Below, in pieces: positions 31,717 through 40,273 of a stretch of DNA of 55,610 nucleotides; within the stretch, counting starts at the first letter, position 1; every line of letters begins with the position of its first letter. The notes beneath the pieces are model-generated. The model made no database searches and was not told the DNA's origin. It worked only from the letters and a program-made list of their open reading frames with translations. The DNA lies in the NCBI GenBank assembly GCA_016869275.1, contig VGEO01000014.1, positions 1 to 55,610 of the forward strand. Reading direction: 5' to 3'. This DNA is from Alphaproteobacteria bacterium (GTDB lineage: Bacteria; Pseudomonadota; Alphaproteobacteria; SHVV01). A program made the position numbers and the translations under genes.

Positions 31717-32369
31717 GCGCGCCTGCGGGGCTCGACCCGCCCGGCGGTTGCGCGCGGTGCCCTCGCTTGGCGGCATTCCGGGCCGCGAACCGCGCCAAGG
31801 AGCCGAGCTGGTTCAACGCACCGGTACCGGCGTTCGCGCCGCCCGGGTCCGACCCGGTTCGGCTGCTGGTCGTCGGTCTGGCACCGGGTCTGAAGGGCGC
31901 CAACCGCACCGGTCGCCCCTTCACCGGCGACTATGCCGGCCAGCTTCTCTACCCGACTCTCGTTCGTTTCGGTTTCGCGTGCGGAACCTATGGCGAGGCG
32001 AAGGACGACGGCTTGACGCTGATCGGCTGCCGGATCACCAACGCCGTCCGCTGCGTGCCGCCTGCGAACAAGCCGACGCCGGCCGAAGCCAAGGCGTGCC
32101 GGCCGTTCCTCGAACGCGAGATCGCCGCACTTCCGGACCTTCGCTTGGTGCTGGTTCTGGGCGCGATCGCCCACGCCGCCGTGCTCGCAGCGCTCGGGCT
32201 CCGAAAAAGCGCCTACCCGTTTCGCCACGGCGCGACCTATCGGCTGGCGCCGCGCGACCTCGTTCTCGCCGCCAGCTACCACTGCTCGCGCTACAACGTG
32301 AATACCGGCAAGCTGACGGCCGCGATGTTCGAGGCGGTCGTCGGCGCGATCGCGGCCGACCTCGGCTGA
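31713..32369 (+). CDS. Uracil-DNA glycosylase, family 5 (UdgB-like)
   Basis: A 218-residue iron-sulphur glycosylase removing uracil and other deaminated bases from DNA. Cluster cysteines C13, C16, C114 and C129 follow the family pattern (CARC; RCVPPANKPTPAEAKAC). Motif 1 is GLAPGLKGANRTGRPFTGD (55-73), lacking the usual catalytic Asp/Asn of families 1 and 4, as in family 5, and motif 2 is SYHCSRYNVNTGKLT. The GTG start overlaps the NYN stop (GTGA). Confidence 0.92.
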   Translation: MSAPAGLDPPGGCARCPRLAAFRAANRAKEPSWFNAPVPAFAPPGSDPVRLLVVGLAPGLKGANRTGRPFTGDYAGQLLYPTLVRFGFACGTYGEAKDDGLTLIGCRITNAVRCVPPANKPTPAEAKACRPFLEREIAALPDLRLVLVLGAIAHAAVLAALGLRKSAYPFRHGATYRLAPRDLVLAASYHCSRYNVNTGKLTAAMFEAVVGAIAADLG

Positions 32370-32518
32370 CCGCCTAAGTCGCCGAACCGCCTTGAAACCT
32401 TCGTTAGTCCTTAGGTGAAGGACCATGCGAGGGAAGCCCATGACCAAGAACGCCATCGAAGACCCAGCCCGGGCATCGACGCTTGCCCGGGGGCCCGCGC
32501 GGCCGCGATACTAGACCG

Positions 32519-32848
32519 GTGGAAGCCCGCATCGCCAAGCTGGAGGCTGGGGTCGAATACCTGCAGCGCGAGGTCGCCGACGTCAAAGCCGACGTCCGCG
32601 AACTGCGCGGTGAGTTGCGCGAGTTCCGAGGCGAAGTTAGAGCCGATTTCAATAACTTACGTTCGAATCTTCACGGTGAGATAAAAGCTGTCGGCGGCGA
32701 AATGCAGGCCGGGCTGGTAACGGCGCGAAGCGAAACCCAGGCGGTCCGCGATCTCACGCTCCGGCTTTTCTTGGTGACCTGGGGCGGCCTGATCGCCGCC
32801 ATTCTCGGCCTCGCCGGCATGATGGGTCGCGGATTCGGCTGGCTTTGA
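32519..32848 (+). CDS. Small coiled-coil protein with C-terminal membrane helix
   Basis: A 109-residue protein of unknown function. Residues 1-75 are a heptad-like coiled coil (IAKLEAGVEYLQREVADVKADV and onward). A hydrophobic segment near the end (LFLVTWGGLIAAILGLAGMM) would anchor it in the inner membrane with the coil in the cytoplasm, a layout common among small proteobacterial proteins. The GTG at 32519 is the assumed start; a TTG at 32483 is an alternative. No good ribosome site precedes either. A 25-codon ORF (32439-32513) just upstream is not considered a gene. It converges on smpB. Confidence 0.65.
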   Translation: MEARIAKLEAGVEYLQREVADVKADVRELRGELREFRGEVRADFNNLRSNLHGEIKAVGGEMQAGLVTARSETQAVRDLTLRLFLVTWGGLIAAILGLAGMMGRGFGWL

Positions 32849-32872
32849 GCCGCGGCCGGCGGTCGCGGCTCA
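32846..32872. repeat. Inverted repeat holding both stop codons of convergent genes
   Basis: TGAGCCGCG and CGCGGCTCA form a 9-bp perfect stem with a 9-base loop. The first arm contains the TGA of the coiled-coil gene; the second contains the TGA of smpB on the other strand. There is no T-run, so if it terminates transcription it is not a standard intrinsic terminator. Confidence 0.7.
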
Positions 32873-33352
32873 GCCGCGTACCCGCATCAAGCGGGCTTTG
32901 TCGCGCTCCCAGTCGCGGCGCTTGATCGCGGCGCGCTTGTCGTAGTGCTTCTTGCCACGCGCCAGCGCGAGTTCGACTTTGGCGCGGCCGCGGGCATTGA
33001 AATAGATCTTGAGCGGCACCAGCGTCATGCCCTCGCGATCGACCGCGCCCATCAGCTTGTTGATCTGCTTGCGGTGGAGCAGCAGGCGGCGGGGCCGGCG
33101 CGGCTCGTGATTGAAGCGGTTGCCGGCGTGGTATTCGGGGATGTGCGCGTTGAGGAGCATGAGGTCGCCGTGCCGCGCCGCGGCGTAGGCGTCGGCGATG
33201 TTGGCGGTGCCCTCGCGGAGCGACTTGACCTCGGTGCCGGAGAGCGCGATCCCGGCTTCGAGCGTTTCTTGGATTTCGTAGTTGTGGCGCGCCTTACGGT
33301 TGACGGCGGCGACGCGGCTCGCGTCGTCCTTGGCCTTCTTGTCCTTTGCCAT
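32870..33352 (-). CDS. smpB: SsrA-binding protein SmpB
   Basis: A 160-residue partner of tmRNA in rescue of stalled ribosomes. [33 protein letters not shown] and [25 protein letters not shown] are the conserved core, and the basic C-terminal tail ([22 protein letters not shown]) is the part that folds in the decoding site. It lies downstream of dapA on the same strand with a 26-base gap. The tmRNA gene itself was not seen in the window. Confidence 0.96.
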   Translation of the reverse strand: MAKDKKAKDDASRVAAVNRKARHNYEIQETLEAGIALSGTEVKSLREGTANIADAYAAARHGDLMLLNAHIPEYHAGNRFNHEPRRPRRLLLHRKQINKLMGAVDREGMTLVPLKIYFNARGRAKVELALARGKKHYDKRAAIKRRDWERDKARLMRVRG

Positions 33353-33378
33353 CGGTCACGGCCGCCCGCGCTCCCCGC

Positions 33379-34254
33379 TCAGTTGAGAAGCCCGGAGGTC
33401 CGCATCGCCTCCTCGACCTTCTTCTTCGAGGCGTCGGCCAAGGGCGCCAGCGGCAGCCGCACGTCCGGGCCGCACAGCCCCAAGAGGCTCGCCGCGTACT
33501 TGACCGGCACCGGATTCGATTCGATGAAGAGCGTCTCGTGCATCGGCATCAGACGGTCCTGGTAGGTGAGCGAGAGCGGGATATCGCGCGCCGCCCACGC
33601 CGTGTAGAACTCCGAGCACATGCGCGGCGCCACGTTCGACGTCACCGAGATGCAGCCGTGGCCGCCGTGCGCCAGCAACGCCAGCGCGATCGCGTCCTCG
33701 CCCGACATCTGGCAGAACTTGGTGCCGATCGCGAGCCGGGTCTTGCTCACCCGCGCGACATCGCCGGTCGCGTCCTTGACCCCGGCGATATTGCGGAGTT
33801 GGGCGAGCCTTGCCATGGTCTGAACCGACATGTCGACCACGCTTCGCGGAGGGATATTATAAATAATAATTGGAATATCAACGTGATCGTTGATAGCCTT
33901 AAAGTGCTGATAGAGCCCCTCTTGGGTCGGTTTGTTGTAATAGGGCGTCACCACCAACGCGGCGTCGGCGCCGGCCTTCTTGCCGATACGGGCGAGCTCG
34001 ATCGCGTGCTCGGTCGAATTGGAACCGGCGCCGGCGACGACGGGAACCTTACCTTTGGCGACTTCGACCGTGAGCTCGACGATGCGCGTATGTTCGGCGT
34101 TCGAAAGCGTCGGCGATTCGCCGGTGGTTCCGCACGGGACCAGACCGTGAATCCCTTCTTTGATCTGCCACTCGACCAGCGCCTGAAAGCGCCTCTCGTC
34201 GATTTTGCCGTTCTTGAACGGCGTGATGAGCGCCGTAAAGTAGCCCTGAAACAT
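33379..34254 (-). CDS. dapA: 4-Hydroxy-tetrahydrodipicolinate synthase
   Basis: A 291-residue TIM-barrel lyase condensing pyruvate and aspartate semialdehyde in lysine and diaminopimelate synthesis. Key residues are in place: Thr44-Thr45 in CGTTGESPTL, Tyr107 region in VVTPYYNKPTQ, Tyr132 in IIYNIPPRS and Schiff-base Lys160 in IAGVKDATGD. Its ATG shares bases with the ATG of the divergent lytic transglycosylase gene (CATG at 34252-34255), so both initiation regions lie inside the neighbouring coding sequence. Confidence 0.97.
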   Translation of the reverse strand: MFQGYFTALITPFKNGKIDERRFQALVEWQIKEGIHGLVPCGTTGESPTLSNAEHTRIVELTVEVAKGKVPVVAGAGSNSTEHAIELARIGKKAGADAALVVTPYYNKPTQEGLYQHFKAINDHVDIPIIIYNIPPRSVVDMSVQTMARLAQLRNIAGVKDATGDVARVSKTRLAIGTKFCQMSGEDAIALALLAHGGHGCISVTSNVAPRMCSEFYTAWAARDIPLSLTYQDRLMPMHETLFIESNPVPVKYAASLLGLCGPDVRLPLAPLADASKKKVEEAMRTSGLLN

Positions 34255-36292
34255 GGGTAGTCTCCGCGTTCAACGGATTTGCGCCGACCATAGCCGCCCG
34301 CGCCGGGGGCGGCAAGCTTGGCTCGGAATCGCCGCGCTAGTGCTCGCTGTCATGGCGGTCAGGCTGTGGGGCCAGGCCACGGCCGCCGAGGTCGATTTCG
34401 ACCCTACCTTAACGGCCGATCAGCGCGCCCGCTTCGTTTCCGCGCTTCAGGCGGCCAAGAGCGCAAAGTGGGAAACGGCACGTCAGGGAGCCCGGACGCT
34501 GCCCGCGCCGGCGGCCAAGTTTGTCGATTGGTACTTCTTCGCCCACGCCGGTAACGGTTTCGACTTCGAGGAGGTAACCCAGTTCGTCCGCGACAACCCG
34601 GATTGGCCGCGCCAGAACGCGCTCCGCCGCGCCGCCGAAGTCGCCCAAGTGCCGCCAGCGATGGTGCCCGCCCTGCTCGCGTGGCTTGCCGCCAATCCGC
34701 CGGTCAGCGTCGGGGGTCGGATCAGGCTGGCCGACCTCAAGTTCGCGACCGGTGCCGCCGACGAAGCGAAGGCCCTGATCCGGCAGATCTGGATCAACGA
34801 CGACTTGAGCCCCGACACCGAGCGTGCCTTTTACGCCAACCACAAAAAAAGGCTGACCTCGGCCGACCACGCCCTGCGGCTCGACCGTCTGTTGTGGGAC
34901 GGCAAGCTCGAGGCCGCCCGCAACCTCCTGCAGCGGGTCGATGCCGACCAGCGCTCGCTCGCAACCGCGCGTCTTGCGTTGATGCAAACCGCCGGCAACG
35001 TCGAGTCCTTGATCGCTAAGGTTCCGGTCCACCTCCAGAACCACCCCGGCCTGCTCTACGAGCGCGCGCGTTGGCGCCGGCTCAAGAACAAGCAGGATGG
35101 CGCGCGCGAGCTGCTGCTGCAGACTCCGGGCGACCTGGTCCGGCCCGACAAGTGGTGGAACGAGCGTCGCTATCAGGCCCGGCGGTTGCTCCACAAGGGC
35201 CACATCTCCGACGCCTACCAGCTCGCCCGCGATCACGGTCAGACCTCTGCACTGGGCGTCGCCGAAGCGGAGTGGCTCGCCGGCTGGATCGCACTCACCT
35301 TCCTCAAGGAATACGACGCCGCGTCGCAGCACTTCGTCCGGGCGTTTGAAGCCGTGCGCCAACCGGTGAGCCTGGCGCGCATGGCCTATTGGGCCGGTCG
35401 CGCCGCCGAGGCCGCCCAATCGGACGAGGCAGCCAAGTGGTACGCCGAAGCGGCCCGCCACAATATGACCTACTACGGCCAGCTCGCCTTAACCCGCACC
35501 GACGGGAATGCGCAGCTCAGCCTGCCGGCCGATCCCCAGCCCTCGCCCGAGCAGGTCGATCGCTTCCGCCAGCGCGAGCTCGTATGGGTCGCGCGCGCTC
35601 TTGCCGACGTCGGCGAAACCGAGCTCTTGCGCACCTTCGTGCTCCGCATCAACGAAATCGCGGCTGACGCCGGCGAGCGCTATTTGCTGGCCTCGATGGT
35701 CCACGGCTTCGGCCGCCCCGACCTTGCGGTCGCCGCCGCCAAGCGCGCGCACCGTTTTCACGGCGTGTTCCTGACCCGGCCGGCCTATCCCGTCATCGAC
35801 TTCCCGCGTTCGGTCGACGTCGAGCCCGCCTTCCTCCACGCCGTCACCCGCCAGGAAAGCGAATTCGACGCCCGCGCCATCAGCTCGGCCGGCGCGCGCG
35901 GACTCATGCAATTGATGCCCAACACCGCACGCCTCGTCGCTAAATCGGTCGGCCTCAAGTACGACCGCGACAGTCTGATCGAGGACCCGCGCTACAACGT
36001 CACGCTCGGCTCGCACCACCTGGCCGACCTTGTCCGCATCTATCGCGGTTCGTACGTACTGGCGCTCGCCGCCTACAATGCCGGGCCGGGCCGGGTCGAG
36101 GACTGGATCCGCGAATGGGGCGACCCGCGCAGCCGCCAGATCGATGTGATCGATTGGATCGAACTTATCCCGCTGCGCGAGACCCGCGACTACATCCAGC
36201 GCGTCCTCGAAAACCTCCAGGTCTACCGCCACCGACTCAACGGGGGGGCGGTGCCGCTCCGCCTGCTGCACGATCTCAACGGGCAGAGCTGA
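34253..36292 (+). CDS. slt: Soluble lytic murein transglycosylase (Slt70-like)
   Basis: A 679-residue periplasmic enzyme cleaving peptidoglycan with formation of 1,6-anhydromuramic ends. A basic N-terminus and a hydrophobic segment (WLGIAALVLAVMAVRLW) end in Ala-Thr-Ala-Ala near residue 44, a likely signal. A long helical superhelix domain follows, then the C-terminal SLT domain with catalytic Glu535 in TRQESEFDARAISSAGARGLMQLMP and LALAAYNAGPGRVEDW. The ATG at 34253 gives a standard signal peptide and overlaps the dapA start codon on the other strand. Confidence 0.93.
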   Translation: MGSLRVQRICADHSRPRRGRQAWLGIAALVLAVMAVRLWGQATAAEVDFDPTLTADQRARFVSALQAAKSAKWETARQGARTLPAPAAKFVDWYFFAHAGNGFDFEEVTQFVRDNPDWPRQNALRRAAEVAQVPPAMVPALLAWLAANPPVSVGGRIRLADLKFATGAADEAKALIRQIWINDDLSPDTERAFYANHKKRLTSADHALRLDRLLWDGKLEAARNLLQRVDADQRSLATARLALMQTAGNVESLIAKVPVHLQNHPGLLYERARWRRLKNKQDGARELLLQTPGDLVRPDKWWNERRYQARRLLHKGHISDAYQLARDHGQTSALGVAEAEWLAGWIALTFLKEYDAASQHFVRAFEAVRQPVSLARMAYWAGRAAEAAQSDEAAKWYAEAARHNMTYYGQLALTRTDGNAQLSLPADPQPSPEQVDRFRQRELVWVARALADVGETELLRTFVLRINEIAADAGERYLLASMVHGFGRPDLAVAAAKRAHRFHGVFLTRPAYPVIDFPRSVDVEPAFLHAVTRQESEFDARAISSAGARGLMQLMPNTARLVAKSVGLKYDRDSLIEDPRYNVTLGSHHLADLVRIYRGSYVLALAAYNAGPGRVEDWIREWGDPRSRQIDVIDWIELIPLRETRDYIQRVLENLQVYRHRLNGGAVPLRLLHDLNGQS

Positions 36293-36396
36293 ACGCCGCC
36301 CCGGAGCCGGCCGACACCCTCGGGAACGTCCTTAGAGCCGTTTCCGATCGAGGTGTGCTAACCTCGCTCATCTTCACGCGTTCGTTACCCCCGTTC

Positions 36397-37125
36397 ATGG
36401 CCAGCCGCCGCTCCCGCGTTCCCAAGACCAGATCGCCGCGACCGCGCCTTAGGGGCGTGACGGTGTGCGTTTTCGACGCTTATGGGACCTTGTTCGATTG
36501 CGCCGCCGCGGCGGCGCATTTCCGTCGCCGCCTCGGCGCCCGAACCGAACCGCTCACGGAGATCTGGCGACAGAAACAGCTCCAATACACCTGGCTCCGC
36601 AGCTTGATGGGGCGACATATCGATTTCTGGCACGTGACCCAAGACGCGCTCGACTTCGCTTTCGACGCGCTCAAGCTCAAGAACGAAAGCCTCAAGGCGG
36701 GATTGCTCGACGTCTACACCCGGCTCGACGCGTTCCCGGAGGTCAAGACCGTCTTGACCAAACTCAAGGCGGCCGGCTTTCAGACCGCGATTCTCTCCAA
36801 CGGCTCGCCGATGATGCTGCGCGCGGCGGCGGGTTCGGCCGGGATCGAATCGCTGATCGACGACGTGATCTCGGTCGAGGAGGTCGCGATCTACAAGCCG
36901 TACCCGTCGGTCTATCAGTTGGTTTTGTCGCGCTTCTCGGTCGAACCGCGCGAATTCGTCTATCTCTCGTCGAACGGCTGGGACGCATACGCCGCCAAGG
37001 CGTTCGGCTTCCGCGCCATCTGGGTCAACCGCACCCGCGCACCGGCGGAACGCCTGCCGCAAGCTCCCGATCTCGTCGTCCGTTCGCTCCGCGACCTGCC
37101 GCCGCTGGTCGGTATCCGCGCGTGA
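36397..37125 (+). CDS. (S)-2-haloacid dehalogenase (HAD type II)
   Basis: A 242-residue HAD hydrolase that would replace the halogen of short 2-haloacids with hydroxyl. The nucleophile Asp27 is in VFDAYGTLFD. The other residues known from Pseudomonas enzymes are also visible: Thr31, the Arg in IWRQKQ, Ser-Asn in ILSNGSP, Lys and Tyr in YKPYPSVYQL, and Ser-Ser-Asn-Gly-Trp-Asp near residue 190. This complete set supports true dehalogenase chemistry over a general phosphatase. The basic N-terminal 20 residues are extra; a GTG at 36457 is an alternative start. Its stop overlaps the hydrolase GTG by four bases. Confidence 0.88.
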   Translation: MASRRSRVPKTRSPRPRLRGVTVCVFDAYGTLFDCAAAAAHFRRRLGARTEPLTEIWRQKQLQYTWLRSLMGRHIDFWHVTQDALDFAFDALKLKNESLKAGLLDVYTRLDAFPEVKTVLTKLKAAGFQTAILSNGSPMMLRAAAGSAGIESLIDDVISVEEVAIYKPYPSVYQLVLSRFSVEPREFVYLSSNGWDAYAAKAFGFRAIWVNRTRAPAERLPQAPDLVVRSLRDLPPLVGIRA

Positions 37126-37994
37126 CGGCCGCGTTTCGCGAGCGCCGCTTTTCGGCGCAGGACGGGCTCGCGCTCTATTTTCGCGACTATGGCGATGCGA
37201 CGCTGCGGGCGACGCCGGTTCTGTGCCTCACCGGCATCGGCCGCAATTCCAAGGATTTCCACGGTATTGCCAGCCGGATATCGACGTCGCGCCGCGTCCT
37301 GGCGATGGATTATCGCGGTCGCGGTCAGTCGGCCTACGACCCCTACTGGCAGAACTATCAGCCGCGGACCTACATCAACGACGCGCTCCATTTGATGGCC
37401 GTCGCCGGGGTCGAGAAGGTGATCCTGCTCGGCACCTCGCTCGGCGCGATACTCGCCATGCTCCTGACGTCGATCCAACCGGGCGCGCTCGCCGGCGCGA
37501 TCCTGAACGACATGGGCCCCGAGATGCCGGCGGACGGCTTCAAGCGCATCCGCAGCTACATTGGGCAGATTCCGCGCCAGCCCGACCGCGCCGCCGCCCT
37601 CGCCACGCTCAACGAGATGTTCGGTACCGCTTATCCCGATTTTGCCGCCGCCGACTGGGAAACCGCGGTCGACAACATGTTTCGACGCGAGCCGGATGGC
37701 GGCTATTTGCTCGACTACGACCCGGCGATCGCCAAACCGCTCGCCGAGCAGAGCGACGAGCCGCCCAAGCTCTGGCGATTTTTCAACGCACTGGGCGCGT
37801 TGCCGACGCTGGCACTGCGCGGGGCGCTTTCGGACGTGCTGTCCGAGGCGACGTTTGCGGCGATGGCCAAAGCAAAGCCCGACCTCGTGCAGGCGACGAT
37901 CCCCAACCGCGGCCACTCGCCGACCCTGGACGAGCCTGCGAGCTGCGCGGCGATCGATCGGTTCCTCGCCGGCTTCGCGGCGCGCGGCCGCTAA
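37122..37994 (+). CDS. Alpha/beta hydrolase
   Basis: A 290-residue alpha/beta hydrolase. The nucleophile Ser106 is in the elbow LLGTSLGAI, the acid is probably the Asp in RGALSDVLS, and the base is the His in PNRGHSPTLDEP. The oxyanion loop reads LTGIGRNSKDFHG. The GTG start overlaps the dehalogenase stop (GTGA), and a dehydratase gene follows after 15 bases, so the three genes are likely one unit. The substrate is unknown; a lactone or ester linked to the same pathway is possible. Confidence 0.9.
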   Translation: MTAAFRERRFSAQDGLALYFRDYGDATLRATPVLCLTGIGRNSKDFHGIASRISTSRRVLAMDYRGRGQSAYDPYWQNYQPRTYINDALHLMAVAGVEKVILLGTSLGAILAMLLTSIQPGALAGAILNDMGPEMPADGFKRIRSYIGQIPRQPDRAAALATLNEMFGTAYPDFAAADWETAVDNMFRREPDGGYLLDYDPAIAKPLAEQSDEPPKLWRFFNALGALPTLALRGALSDVLSEATFAAMAKAKPDLVQATIPNRGHSPTLDEPASCAAIDRFLAGFAARGR

Positions 37995-38009
37995 CCGAGC
38001 GATACCGCC

Positions 38010-39008
38010 GTGAGCGAGAGCGAAACGCCGGTCACATACGCCGACATCGCGGCGGCGGCCGAGCGGCTGGCGCCAGTGGCCGTCGTGACCCCGCTCTTGA
38101 GTTCGCCGACGCTCGATGCGCTCTTCGGTGCACGCATCTTGGTCAAGGCCGAGATGCTGCAGCGAACCGGGTCGTTCAAGGTGCGCGGCGCCTACAATCG
38201 CCTCGTGCGGTTGAACACCGACGAGCGCCGCTGCGGCGTGGTCGCGTTCTCGTCCGGCAACCACGCGCAAGCGGTCGCGTGGGTGGCACAAACGCTGGCC
38301 ATGCCGGCCGCGATCGTCATGCCGAGGCGGGCGCCGACGATCAAGGCCGAACGCACCCGCGGCTACGGCGCCGAGGTCATCCTGTTCGACGGCGACCGCG
38401 TCGCGATGGAGGCCTATGCACGCCTGCTCGCGGCCGAGCGCCAGGCGACCTTGGTGCCGCCGTTCGACGATCCTCGGATCATCGCCGGCCAAGGCACGGT
38501 TGGGCGCGAGATCGCGGCCCAGGCGCGGGTGCTCGGCGCGACGCCCGACCTCGTGTTGGTACCGACCTCGGGCGGCGGATTAGTCGGCGGGACGGCGCTC
38601 GCGCTCGCGCACGATTGTCCGGGGGCGCGGGTCTACGCCGTCGAGCCCGAAGGTTTCGACGACCTTGCCTGCTCGCTCGCCGCCGGTACCCGCCTTGCCA
38701 ATGCACCCGGCGCCCACTCGATTTGCGACGCGCTCCTGGTGCCGAGCCCGGGCGAGATCACGTTCGCGATCAACAGCCGCCTGCTCGCTGGCTCGATCGC
38801 AGTGGCCGACCGCCATGCCGAGCGAGCGATGGCAGTCCTCTTCAACCACCTCAAAATCGTGGCCGAGCCCGGCGGCGCGATCGCGCTCGGCGCGGTCCTC
38901 GCCGGCGCGATCAATGTCAACGGCAAGACCGTCGTCATCGTCGCTTCGGGCGGCAACGTCGACGCCGCCATGTTCGCTCGAATCCTCAGCGAGCATACCG
39001 TCGTCTGA
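38010..39008 (+). CDS. Serine/threonine dehydratase-like PLP enzyme
   Basis: A 332-residue fold-type II PLP protein without an ACT domain. Lys57 in RTGSFKVRGAYNRL binds PLP, VPTSGGGLVGG holds its phosphate, and VASGGNVDAAMFARIL closes the site. The single-domain form resembles catabolic threonine/serine dehydratases, serine racemases and hydroxyaspartate dehydratases; sequence alone does not decide. It starts at GTG. It differs clearly from the ACT-containing dehydratase at 16.6 kb. Confidence 0.88.
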   Translation: MSESETPVTYADIAAAAERLAPVAVVTPLLSSPTLDALFGARILVKAEMLQRTGSFKVRGAYNRLVRLNTDERRCGVVAFSSGNHAQAVAWVAQTLAMPAAIVMPRRAPTIKAERTRGYGAEVILFDGDRVAMEAYARLLAAERQATLVPPFDDPRIIAGQGTVGREIAAQARVLGATPDLVLVPTSGGGLVGGTALALAHDCPGARVYAVEPEGFDDLACSLAAGTRLANAPGAHSICDALLVPSPGEITFAINSRLLAGSIAVADRHAERAMAVLFNHLKIVAEPGGAIALGAVLAGAINVNGKTVVIVASGGNVDAAMFARILSEHTVV

Positions 39009-39053
39009 ATCCGGGGCCAATTTTACGCTAGACTCGGCCATCGCCGCCGACGC

Positions 39054-39182
39054 TACGTCGAACCGCTCAGGCGCGCCATGGGTCGCCTGCTCGACGATCC
39101 CGCCACGCCGGCCTACGCCCACCCCGCGATCTGGGCCCCGTTCGCGCTGATCGGCGACGGCGGTCGCCGTCCCGGGCCGTAA
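39054..39182 (+). pseudogene. C-terminal remnant of a CHAT-domain protein gene
   Basis: About 42 codons, open from 39054, read YVEPLRRAMGRLLDDP and then AYAHPAIWAPFALIGDGG before a stop. This matches, from memory, the last segment of alphaproteobacterial CHAT-domain (caspase-like) proteins, which end in YAHPxxWAPFxxxGDGG. Nothing upstream in this frame continues the similarity, and there is no ribosome site, so it looks like the tail of a deleted gene. It lies in the 238-base gap between the dehydratase and the first VOC gene; the rest of that gap shows nothing. Confidence 0.6.
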
Positions 39183-39246
39183 GCGGCACCCCCTTGCCCC
39201 TCGCGCCGGGCCCGTTATGCTGCGCCGGCTCTTGCGGAGGGGGCTG

Positions 39247-39726
39247 ATGGCAAAGTTCAAAGTCACCGAGACGACCCACATGTCGTGGACGGTCGCCGAC
39301 GTCGACAAGGCGCTGGCGCGGTTTCGCGACCTCTGGGGCTTCAAAGTCCTCGCGCAAATCGACGGCCCGGCCGACGTCTGCGAAGTCCTGACCAAGGTCA
39401 AGGACGCACCGCTCAAGATCGGTCACATGCGCACGCCCGACGGGCATTATGTCGAGCTGATCCAATATCTCGGTCCCAGGGACAAGGGCAGGGTCCGCTG
39501 TCGCCCGTGCGACACCGGCGCCGCCCATATCGCGCTCGGGGTCGACGACTTGGACGCGGCGGTCGCCGAAGCCAAGACGTTCGGGGTCGAGCTCATGAAC
39601 GGCGTCATGGAGCTCTACGATCCTGGCCTTGAGGGCGTGAAAGCCTGTTATCTCAAGGACCCCGACGGCATCATGATCGAACTCATTCAGTGGAACCGGA
39701 ACGGCAACCCGTTCCACGCGATGTAG
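39247..39726 (+). CDS. VOC-family (glyoxalase-fold) enzyme 1
   Basis: A 159-residue protein with two beta-alpha-beta-beta-beta modules. The four positions that bind metal in glyoxalase-type VOC enzymes are all filled: His11 (TTHMSWTV), Glu70 (HYVELIQY), His94 (AAHIALGV) and Glu145 (IMIELIQWN). GGAGG before the ATG supports this start. It is the first of three tandem paralogues. VOC members include isomerases, extradiol dioxygenases and resistance proteins; the reaction here is unknown. Confidence 0.85.
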   Translation: MAKFKVTETTHMSWTVADVDKALARFRDLWGFKVLAQIDGPADVCEVLTKVKDAPLKIGHMRTPDGHYVELIQYLGPRDKGRVRCRPCDTGAAHIALGVDDLDAAVAEAKTFGVELMNGVMELYDPGLEGVKACYLKDPDGIMIELIQWNRNGNPFHAM

Positions 39727-39741
39727 CGGAAGGAGCGCGCA

Positions 39742-40233
39742 ATGGCCGGTTTTCGTATTGTCGACACGGTTCATTCAGCGTTCACCGTTGCCGATCTCGA
39801 CAAGACCCTCGCCCTGTTCCGCGACTTTCTCGGCTGCGAAGTACTGGTCCAGGACAAGGGTACGCCCGACGTGGTCGAGACCTTGACCGGTATTCGCGGC
39901 GCGCCGTGCAAGCTCGGCTTCGTCCGCATCCCGGGCGGCCACATGATCGAGTTCATCGAGTACGAAGGCCCCAACGACCGCCGCGACTTGAAGGCACGCC
40001 CCTGCGACACCGGCGCCGCCCACATCGCGCTCGCGGTCGACAATCTCGACGGCGCGCTCGCCGGCGCGCGAAAGGCGGGCCTCACGCTCTACAACAAGGT
40101 CGTCGATATTGAGGACGAGGGCATGAAAGGCGTGCGCTCGGCTTATTTCAAGGCCGCGGACGGGCTGACGGTCGAGCTCATCCAATGGAACGCGGGCGGC
40201 GATCCTTTCAAGAAGATGCCGAAGAAGAATTGA
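39742..40233 (+). CDS. VOC-family (glyoxalase-fold) enzyme 2
   Basis: A 163-residue paralogue of the preceding protein, with metal positions at identical numbers: His11 (TVHSAFTV), Glu70 (HMIEFIEY), His94 (AAHIALAV) and Glu145 (LTVELIQWN). The two share RPCDTGAAHIAL and an ELIQWN-x4-PF-x2-M ending, so they arose by a recent tandem duplication. It follows by 15 bases with AAGGAG before the ATG and is probably co-transcribed. Confidence 0.85.
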   Translation: MAGFRIVDTVHSAFTVADLDKTLALFRDFLGCEVLVQDKGTPDVVETLTGIRGAPCKLGFVRIPGGHMIEFIEYEGPNDRRDLKARPCDTGAAHIALAVDNLDGALAGARKAGLTLYNKVVDIEDEGMKGVRSAYFKAADGLTVELIQWNAGGDPFKKMPKKN

Positions 40234-40273
40234 CGCACGGCCGGCATGGCGCCGGTCGCGAGCGGAGGAACCC

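Noticed and set aside
32439-32513. 25-codon ORF before the coiled-coil gene
   Set aside because: No similarity, no clear ribosome site and no leader-peptide features such as runs of one amino acid.
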